A stretch of DNA of 64,000 nucleotides from Prevotella sp. E2-28 (GTDB taxonomy: Bacteria > Bacteroidota > Bacteroidia > Bacteroidales > Bacteroidaceae). Positions 44,624-52,800 of the stretch are shown here, piece after piece. A model generated the notes under the pieces. It made no database searches. It worked only from the letters and a program-made list of their open reading frames with translations, and was not told the DNA's origin. Each line of letters begins with the position of its first letter. The first letter of the stretch is position 1. A program made the translations under genes and the position numbers. The stretch lies in the NCBI RefSeq assembly GCF_022024055.1, contig NZ_CP091788.1, forward strand, positions 2,852,001 to 2,916,000. The letters are read 5' to 3'.

Positions 44624-46846
44624 TCACTTCCTTATTAGCGTAGAGCCTTTGATGGCAGCGGGGCCGTCGAGCTGGACGGCATAGATGCCTGCGGGCAAGT
44701 TATTAAGGGAAAAGGAGTGGGATGTTTGTCCTGCATGGATAACGGCTGTCTGAACAAGGCGACCATTCATCGTATAGAGACGCAAACGGACGGACGAGGA
44801 AAGGGGCTCGGAAAATGCTACGTGCAACTGATTGTCTGAACAACGGATGCGGGCAGAGGTATGATGCTTTGAAACAGCCTCGATACGATCGGCTCCCAGA
44901 ATATAAAGTAGACCACGATACACGTCAATCTCGCCATAACCATATTCATTATTAGGCCAGGTCATAGATTCGTCATAATGGCTACTGGTATGACGCAGCA
45001 CATCCCTCACTTCATCTGGCGTCAGATCGGGCTTGGCCTGCAACCACAAGGCGATTGCCCCAGCCACAGCCGGACAAGACATCGAGGTGCCGCTGTTACT
45101 GTTCCATGCATAGGTACGTCCATTAAAGTCAAAGTGCTCGACATCCCATGTCAGGTCGCCATTATCTGGGTGGGCAGCCATATAGAACGAGCTATAAGAA
45201 GAGATGACATTGTTTCCCGGTGCCATCACATCAGGTTTGATACGCCCATCGAATGTGGGGCCTACTGATGAGAATGGTGCCCTAACACCATTATTACCCA
45301 ACCAGTATTTCTTCCATTCGCCATTCATATTCTGAATACTGTCGCGATAGGACGTAGCACCTACACTGATAACACAGGGCGCACTGGATGGCGAATGGAT
45401 ACAATAGGAACTCTCACCCGCATTCAGCGTTGGATTAAGCCTATTGGAATACAGTTGTCCGTTCACACGGAAGAATTCCACATCGGCATCCTCACCTACA
45501 ACCTCTACGGACAAATTGCGCATTGCGCCTATATCATATGTGGTGAAAACAGTTACATCATAGCACATCTCACGGGCATCGTAACAGGAAGGATAGGCTT
45601 CTGTAGTCACAGACAAAGCGAAGTCATCGAGCTTGAGAACAGACGTCAACACAGAATCTTTCTGCATGAGCACATCAGAGGTGCGTATCATCAAGGTATC
45701 GTTCGTATTGGAATAAAGCACAAAACGCAACGAAAAATCCTGTGCCGACTTAAACGTCAACAGCATATCAGAACGAGTAGATGTCAGGAAGGCTCCCTTG
45801 GACACCTCGCCAAAAGGTTTGCGAAACCACGACTTATAGGTCGCATTATTGCCTGCTGCAGCCACGAGGATACGGCCAGGTCCCACCAAGCTGTCGAGCA
45901 TCTCATAATAGAGCTGGTCATAACCCCAGAAATCCTGTACCGAACCTTCACTGAAGGATGCCACACAGGGTTTACCCACGCTTTTTGCATAGTCAAACAG
46001 ATACTTAAAGCCTAATGCATCAGTAGCAAAGGTATATTTATAATAGTCGGTAGAGTCAATATAGACGATATCATCATTCACGGCATTGGCTACCAGACAA
46101 AGATCGGCCTCTGGCGCCATCCCACAATAACACGACTGATAGCCACTGCCAGCTGCGATACCCGTGGTGTGGGTGCCATGCGTCAAATCCAGGCCATCAC
46201 GTGAATGCCCAACTTTCAATAGTTCCTCACGACCAGCATAGTCACGCCCCACGTAAAGACCACTCCCCACTGTATCCTGCGTCACCATATCCCAGAATTT
46301 TTTGATACGATACTGTGTGGTATCAGCAGAATAGAAATTTGGATGAGTAAGATCGAAACCAACATCCATCATACCAACAACGACATCCTTTCCTGTAAAG
46401 GCCTGAGGCAGGTTCTGCCCCTCATAGACAGGGAGGGCATTCAGAATACTGGCCATTCTATCGGTAGAGATACTATTCCCCTGACGAGCCTCCATACGGA
46501 GAATACGGGAATCGAGGGAGAGAGCGCCCAACTGACGGATAGGAATATCAACGATTTTTATTTGACCAAAATTTGCCAATATCCTACATCCATGCTCATT
46601 AAGAGCTTCATCACCATCATCTACCACCTTCACAAAAGCGCAGACAGAAGAGAATTTGTGGTTAGCGAGCGAAGAGTATTCTTGCATCCAGTTTGTTGCA
46701 GGCGTTCTTCGGTCGATTAGGGGAACAGGTGATGAGCGACGTGCCAACTGTCTTAACAAGGGCGACATCTTGCCATACTGAGGCCGCTGGGCAAGAATAG
46801 GAATGCTCAGCAGGTAAAACAGCAGGAGAAGGTATTTAGTTTTCAA
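44624..46846 (-). CDS. S8-family (subtilisin-like) serine protease with type IX sorting tail
   Basis: 740 residues. The TTG start (46846) is chosen because only it gives a signal peptide (MKTKYLLLLFYLLSIPILAQ); it overlaps the end of ispH by 11 bases, so translation is coupled. A pro-region runs to about 150. The catalytic triad is Asp in VVGMMDVGFDLTHP, His in LTHGTHTTGIAAG and Ser in NSGTSMSCPAVAGA. The oxyanion Asn is in ILVAAAGNNATY. The C-terminal 70 residues form a type A type IX sorting domain (LRLYTMNGRLVQTAV then LPAGIYAVQLDG and a basic end). Presumed extracellular or surface protease exported through the system that includes PorQ. Confidence 0.93.
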   Translation of the reverse strand: MKTKYLLLLFYLLSIPILAQRPQYGKMSPLLRQLARRSSPVPLIDRRTPATNWMQEYSSLANHKFSSVCAFVKVVDDGDEALNEHGCRILANFGQIKIVDIPIRQLGALSLDSRILRMEARQGNSISTDRMASILNALPVYEGQNLPQAFTGKDVVVGMMDVGFDLTHPNFYSADTTQYRIKKFWDMVTQDTVGSGLYVGRDYAGREELLKVGHSRDGLDLTHGTHTTGIAAGSGYQSCYCGMAPEADLCLVANAVNDDIVYIDSTDYYKYTFATDALGFKYLFDYAKSVGKPCVASFSEGSVQDFWGYDQLYYEMLDSLVGPGRILVAAAGNNATYKSWFRKPFGEVSKGAFLTSTRSDMLLTFKSAQDFSLRFVLYSNTNDTLMIRTSDVLMQKDSVLTSVLKLDDFALSVTTEAYPSCYDAREMCYDVTVFTTYDIGAMRNLSVEVVGEDADVEFFRVNGQLYSNRLNPTLNAGESSYCIHSPSSAPCVISVGATSYRDSIQNMNGEWKKYWLGNNGVRAPFSSVGPTFDGRIKPDVMAPGNNVISSYSSFYMAAHPDNGDLTWDVEHFDFNGRTYAWNSNSGTSMSCPAVAGAIALWLQAKPDLTPDEVRDVLRHTSSHYDESMTWPNNEYGYGEIDVYRGLLYILGADRIEAVSKHHTSARIRCSDNQLHVAFSEPLSSSVRLRLYTMNGRLVQTAVIHAGQTSHSFSLNNLPAGIYAVQLDGPAAIKGSTLIRK

Positions 46847-47693
46847 TATTCAACAATTTATCACGGCATTGTTCCATAAGCCATTTGGGCGTTGATGTAG
46901 CTCCACAGATTCCCACAGTTGATATTCCTTCCAGCCATTCAGGCTCTATTTCCTCTGGCCCTTCTACCAAATGAGTATTGGGATTCACACGCAAGCACTC
47001 ATTAAAGAGCACTTTGCCATTACTGCTTTTACGTCCGCAAACGAAAAGTACAAGGTCGTGCTTAGCTGCAAACTGTGAGATATTCGGCATTCGGTTGGCC
47101 ACAGAGCGACAGATAGTGTCAAAGCTTTGGAATTTGGCTTCTGAGGAAATATGTGCCTGAATATAGTCAATGATGCGATGGAACTCATCAAGCGACTTCG
47201 TAGTCTGAGAATACAGATAGATATCACGTGAAAAGTCCAGTTTCTCTACTTCATCGAAATTCTCAATTACAATGGCATTTGACTGTGTCTGTCCTACTAG
47301 GCCCAACACTTCCGCATGACCTTTCTTGCCAAATATGACAATCTGGCCACTCCCTAATTCATATTGTTCTTTGATACGTTTCTGCAGTTTCAGTACCACA
47401 GGACAAGTTGCATCAATAATCTCTATATTGTTTTGACGCGCCAGTTCGTAAGTCTCTGGCGGTTCACCATGAGCACGGAGTAATACCTTTACATCATGAA
47501 GTTCACGCAGGTCATCATGATTAATTGTAACAAGTCCCATCTGGCGCAAGCGCTCACACTCCATACCATTGTGCACAATATCGCCTAGGCAATAAAGCGT
47601 CTCGCCCTGCGCCAGTTCTTCCTCTGCTTTCTTAATGGCTGTAGTCACTCCGAAACAGAAGCCGCTACCGTTATCAATCTCTATCTGTATCAT
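46836..47693 (-). CDS. ispH: 4-hydroxy-3-methylbut-2-enyl diphosphate reductase
   Basis: 285 residues. Last enzyme of the methylerythritol phosphate pathway, making IPP and DMAPP. The three iron-sulfur cluster cysteines are Cys13 (GFCFGV), Cys97 (DATCPVV) and Cys195 (DTICRSV). RAHGEPP, FGKKGHAEV and VCGRKSSN are family motifs. It supplies substrate for the polyprenyl synthase 10 kb away. It overlaps meaB upstream by four bases and the S8 protease downstream by 11. In many Bacteroidales it follows cmk on the same strand; here it faces cmk, with inserted genes between. Confidence 0.95.
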   Translation of the reverse strand: MIQIEIDNGSGFCFGVTTAIKKAEEELAQGETLYCLGDIVHNGMECERLRQMGLVTINHDDLRELHDVKVLLRAHGEPPETYELARQNNIEIIDATCPVVLKLQKRIKEQYELGSGQIVIFGKKGHAEVLGLVGQTQSNAIVIENFDEVEKLDFSRDIYLYSQTTKSLDEFHRIIDYIQAHISSEAKFQSFDTICRSVANRMPNISQFAAKHDLVLFVCGRKSSNGKVLFNECLRVNPNTHLVEGPEEIEPEWLEGISTVGICGATSTPKWLMEQCRDKLLNIEN

Positions 47694-48790
47694 TTCTTCA
47701 AACTCTGAAAATAAAGGTCTAAAAGATCACCTGCTGCCACAAAACTCGTTTTTTGTCCTTGCAATACATTCTGCTCAGCCAATTGTAACTGCTCACGAAC
47801 AAAGGGACTATTATAAAAATTCAATCTCAACTGTTCATTGATGGTCTCATACATCCAGTATTTCGACTGCTCATTACGACGATAAACAAAATAGCCGTTG
47901 TTTTTAACGAAATCGAAGTATTCATATATCATATCCCAGATTTCCTTCACACCCGTTCCGTAAAAGCCACTATAACACAGCACCTTTGGTGACCAACCGC
48001 TCTCGGGCATCGGAAAGAAATGCAAAGCATTACGGAAATTTGTAGCAGCCATCTGACAACGGTCCACATTATCGCCATCGCATTTATTAATAACGATACC
48101 ATCGGAAATCTCCATGATACCACGTTTGATGCCTTGCAGTTCGTCGCCCGTTCCTGCCACCTGAATCAACAGAAAGAAATCCACCATAGAGTGACAAGCT
48201 GTTTCACTCTGACCAACACCTACGGTCTCCACAAAGATTTTATCAAATCCTGCAGCCTCACAGAGAATAATTGTTTCGCGGGTTTTACGAGCCACACCAC
48301 CCAGCGAACCCGCTGACGGGCTAGGACGAATAAACGAATCCGGATGTACTGCTAGCTTCTCCATACGGGTCTTATCGCCCAAGATACTCCCCTTCGTACG
48401 TTCGCTTGAGGGGTCGATAGCCAAGACTGCCAATCGGCCACCTTTTTCTTTTAACAAGTGGATGCCAAACTCATCAATACTAGTTGACTTACCTGCTCCA
48501 GGCACGCCACTGATACCGATGCGCACACTATTACCACTATAAGGTAGGCATTTATTGATAACCTCCTGCGCCTTGGTCTGATGATCAGGATTCACACTCT
48601 CAATAAGTGTTACAGCCTGCGACAAAATAGTTACATCACCCTTCAGGATGCCCTCCACCATTTCGCCCACCGTCAGTTCACGACGACGAAACTTGTTACG
48701 TTTCAGATAGGGGTTTACAATAGAAGGCTGCTCTACCCCACTATTCACCTGCAGACCTGCATATTCTGGACTATTTTCTGGATGCTCCAT
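47690..48790 (-). CDS. meaB: Methylmalonyl-CoA mutase-associated GTPase (MeaB/ArgK)
   Basis: 366 residues. Chaperone GTPase that protects and loads coenzyme B12 on methylmalonyl-CoA mutase. The P-loop is GVPGAGKST (95-103), switch motifs include VLAIDPSSERTKGSILGDKTRM and VETVGVGQSE, and the base-specificity motif is NKCDGDN. The C-terminal arm is YWMYETINEQLRLNFY. A succinate/propionate metabolism role fits a Prevotella-type host. The mutase genes are not in the window. The gene overlaps ispH by four bases and follows DUF1573 by 30 bases, the gap holding an AATTG linker. Confidence 0.94.
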   Translation of the reverse strand: MEHPENSPEYAGLQVNSGVEQPSIVNPYLKRNKFRRRELTVGEMVEGILKGDVTILSQAVTLIESVNPDHQTKAQEVINKCLPYSGNSVRIGISGVPGAGKSTSIDEFGIHLLKEKGGRLAVLAIDPSSERTKGSILGDKTRMEKLAVHPDSFIRPSPSAGSLGGVARKTRETIILCEAAGFDKIFVETVGVGQSETACHSMVDFFLLIQVAGTGDELQGIKRGIMEISDGIVINKCDGDNVDRCQMAATNFRNALHFFPMPESGWSPKVLCYSGFYGTGVKEIWDMIYEYFDFVKNNGYFVYRRNEQSKYWMYETINEQLRLNFYNSPFVREQLQLAEQNVLQGQKTSFVAAGDLLDLYFQSLKK

Positions 48791-48820
48791 CTATTCTAAT
48801 TGCAAATTGATAATTGAGAG

Positions 48821-49882
48821 TTATTTTACGCCCACCTTGATGACCATCTTCGAATGGTCGGGATCATTGGTTATCATTAACACACGTGGACGTTGGCGAG
48901 CTTTCAACACCTCATCACGGTCGATGCTCACTTGAAGCTTGGCAGACTCGCCAGGTTGTAGTTCACGTTTATTGAGCGTTACCTTCATACCTTTCGTAAA
49001 CATCTGCAGTGATGAAATCTTCAGGGCCAGTCGTCCCTTATTAGTCAGCGTAATAATACCTTTCTTTATATTCTTTTTGCCAACCATTCCTAAGGTCAGC
49101 GAATCTGCAGAAAACTCCAGGCGAGGTGCATATTGTTTGTTCTTACCCTCGAAAAGCGTTGCATTGGGCAACAGCACTACAGACACTGGGAATTCCGTCT
49201 CATTGCTCACCTTATCGCTGAGTTGTTCAGCTAGATAGATAGATGTCTGTGTAAGTCCGAAATTGTTCAGATGCTGAGAATTAAGGGTTAATGTCAGTTT
49301 TCCCGATTTTCCTGCTTCTAATTTCTCAGGAATGGCAAAGGCCGTCAGATAAGGCGGTAGGTGCAGCATATTGGGCACAACAGTCTCCCCACCATTATTG
49401 ATGATATTGATAACCATTTCAGGGTGGTCGCCCTTCTTTACATCATCGAACTCAGCATTATCAACATTTGCCAGTATATTACCAAAGGCATAGGGATACA
49501 TCTTGCTGTAGTCTGTCCACTCTTCAACAACCACGCCTTCCATCGCCAGCCACACAGGTTTCTGCGACCCACGCAGATAAACAGCAGCCTGCTTGTGGAA
49601 ATGGCCAAGCATACGGGCATCATAGGTCATCTTCACCGTAAAGGTTTCTCCATTGCCAATACTCTTCCTAGGATATTCCACCTTGGTGCATCCGCAATCG
49701 GGCTTCACACTGGTAATGGTAAGATGCCTACTTCCTTTGTTTTTCAGTTCAAACGTAGCGGTAACAGGCATTTCAAAGCCTGTCTTACCTACGTTAACGG
49801 TCTGTTTAGTAATCTGTACTTTTTGGGCTAAAGCCACCAATGAGGCCATACAGAGGCCTAGTATGATTAGCGTTTTCTTCAT
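48821..49882 (-). CDS. DUF1573 domain secreted protein
   Basis: 353 residues with a signal peptide (MKKTLIILGLCMASLVALAQ). The N-terminal 110 residues are a DUF1573 immunoglobulin-like domain: ATFELKNKGSRHLTITSVKPDCGCTKVEYPRK with the CGCT motif, then FTVKMTYDARMLGHFHKQAAV. Two further ASH-like beta domains follow (ITLTNKGRLALKISSL, LQPGESAKLQVSI). It overlaps the macroglobulin gene by four bases (49879-49882), so the two are co-expressed, presumably in the periplasm or envelope. Precise function is unknown. Confidence 0.85.
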   Translation of the reverse strand: MKKTLIILGLCMASLVALAQKVQITKQTVNVGKTGFEMPVTATFELKNKGSRHLTITSVKPDCGCTKVEYPRKSIGNGETFTVKMTYDARMLGHFHKQAAVYLRGSQKPVWLAMEGVVVEEWTDYSKMYPYAFGNILANVDNAEFDDVKKGDHPEMVINIINNGGETVVPNMLHLPPYLTAFAIPEKLEAGKSGKLTLTLNSQHLNNFGLTQTSIYLAEQLSDKVSNETEFPVSVVLLPNATLFEGKNKQYAPRLEFSADSLTLGMVGKKNIKKGIITLTNKGRLALKISSLQMFTKGMKVTLNKRELQPGESAKLQVSIDRDEVLKARQRPRVLMITNDPDHSKMVIKVGVK

Positions 49883-52800
49883 TTAACTTCTATTGTCTGT
49901 GATTTAGCGACGCCACGGAATTCTGGACTATAGGCACAACTTGCTGTACAGGTGCCTGTCTCATAAGTTCCAGCGCGATCAATATAATATTCAGTTTCAA
50001 TGACATGCTTACCCTTGGCGAACATATCGAAATAGTAATTTGTTGAACAGTCTTTCGGTGCAGTGTAATAACCCCAGTGATAGCCACTCAACTGATTCAC
50101 TGGTTCCATGCAGGCTGCACGTTTGTCAACAACCTGTACGAAATCGTAGTCGCGATCGGCTTCGATGATGATGCGAACTGTAATCTTATCACCCACCTTC
50201 AAATCCTTGTTACCTATCATTTCACGCTTCACCTTAATACCGCCATTCTGAGTCTCTATCTCGGATGTGGGCTGCATAAACTGCATATAGACAGCACCCC
50301 ACGATGTGCCAGTAGAGGTTTTCTCCACCGTAAAGGTCTGCTTGCCGTCACCCGCTATGGTGGTCTTCACATAGCCGATGCCTGCCGTAGCCTGGGAGGT
50401 ATGCAACTCTTGCCCGTCAACCTTCAGGACCGACTTGGGCTGAGCCTCCAGCATTTTACTATTACCATTCAAGAAAGCGTAGATGGCATCAGCACTGTTC
50501 ACTGGCGTATCCCAAGCCTGTGTGCGTTTCTCCTGCAACAGCCAGCGTTGCATCTCCTCTATGGTCTTGGTATCTTCAGGAGTGAGTCGCTTGATAGCTT
50601 CGATAGCAGCCACCTGCGTGGGAATACGATAGTTGCGCCATGAGTAGAGAGCACGTTTCGTATCATAGTAACGCCCCATATCCTCACGATAGACGGTAAA
50701 TTCCTTCAAACTCTTGACGTAAGTCTTATTATTAAGTATAATAGCCGACATCGCTTTGTCGTAGATGCTCTGGTTGCGTGTTTCTTTCTTCAGCAGCTTA
50801 ATCAGGTAATCATTAGCCGACTGCACATCCGAAGGAAGTTTTCTGCCATCAAGCGTGCAGATATAAAGCCACTGTAGTGCCTTATGACTGGGGAATACGG
50901 GCTTGATGCCACGTTTCTCCTGCTCTTTCATCTCATCCACAAACTTAACCATCTCCTTACCCATAAAGTTGAAAGCACGTCCCAGCATCTGTTCAGTCTG
51001 TTCCTGCTTACCGGTCATCTGGTTCAGACGCACCAGCATTTCAGAGACTTCAACCGTCATATACAGGGAGCCCTGCATTCCCTTCCACCAACTCCATGAG
51101 CCGTCACTCTGTTGCAAATCGCCTAACTTGCGAAGTGATTCGTCCTGACGACTATTCATCAGGTTCGCATCGAAGAAGTCTGACAGTCGGGCTTTCTGTT
51201 CGTGCTCACTATTAGCATCGGCCACCCAAGGTGTCTCGTTGAGCAAGAGGTCTTTCAGTTCCCCGTTCTTTGAGAGCTGGGATTTGAGAGAGGAATTCTC
51301 TGACTCCTCACTGCTCCAGGCCTTAAACACGTTCTTTACCTGCCAATTCTGTAACAGGATATGGCGACCAATGGCATTGGCATAATATGAAGCAGCCTGA
51401 CAGATAGCGCAGTCATCATGAGGGTGTCCCACGCTGGGCAGTGCCTGAATCATCAGCCAGGCAGGATTATTTGTATATTCAACGGTCAACTGGCTATTCG
51501 TCTTATCCTTTAAGACAGAAATGTCTATCGTCTTCGTAGCAGGCGCGTTCTGCGTAAAGGGCACTGTCAGGGTGACACGCTCCTGATTAGGCAGTACAGG
51601 CAGATAATGCTGCTCGCCATCGCTGAAGTCATCACCACTCACCATCATCCTCATCACAAGCAGGTTGCGGGTTTCGTTAGCAGCATTATAGGCAAAAGAA
51701 ACGGCAAGTACGGAATCAGGAGCCACGCTGACCCTGCGTTCTGTAGCAAAGACAGTCTGATTCGTCTCAGGGTCAAGCAATTCCAGACGTGCTTTTCCTG
51801 CAATGTTCTTTTCGCTGGTATTAAAGATGCGGCCACTGATAGTTGCTTTATCGCCCACACGGATGAAGCGGGGCACGTTGGGCAGAATCATCACGTTCTT
51901 CTTAGCCACAGCCTCACCCGTCAGCGTTCCCGTCATCATGTCCTGCGTATGAGCCAGTCCTAAGAAACGCCAGGTTGTCAGGCTTTCAGGCAACGTGAAC
52001 TTCACCGTCACCCTACCCACGCTGTCTGTCATCAGCTGTGGGTAGAAGAAAGCTGTTTCATTCAAGTTCTCACGCACCTGAGGAGCCGTTTCTCCCCGAG
52101 CACCGCCCGTGTCATGAGGGTTACCTTCATTGACAATATCCATGGCCATACCTGCGAACTCGTGCTCTTCGTCAACTGCTTTTTCAGCCACTTTCAGCAC
52201 CCGTTCATTCATCGAATCATACATAACGCCACGATTCGCACTGAATGCAGCCCCAATCGCCATCTCACGATAGAGCCTATAGACAGGGAATACCGAACTG
52301 TCGAAACGGTCATAGTTCAACTGATTCACATTCAAGTATTTTTCAGACCTTGTGCCAGAGCAATAGACACTGCCCCATGAACAGGCACGCCACCTTGTTG
52401 AAGATGTGGGCAACCATAAATACGGTTGAAGCGTCCAAGAGTTGGCAGCCAACTGATCCAGACTCTTGTCATACATTGTTGCCATCAGCTGGGCAGTTAC
52501 AGGTTTTTCGTCAGGACCAGCCACGGTAAGTGTCCATTCCTCCTGCTGACCCGGTTCCAGGCGATTACGGAAGGTTTCCCATTTCAGGGACAATTTATTA
52601 TCTGGCACAGGACGTTTAATATTCACATCGTGCGTATAGGCCTTGCCCTGCTTCATCCATGCGAAGGTAAGCAGGATGCCGTTGCCATACTCTTCACGAT
52701 AGGTGAACTTCTTGTTCCAGAGGGCATTCGATTGATTTACCGCCCCACTCTCAAGCACTTTCTTACCTGATATAATGGAATAAATCATGTGTACATCCTC

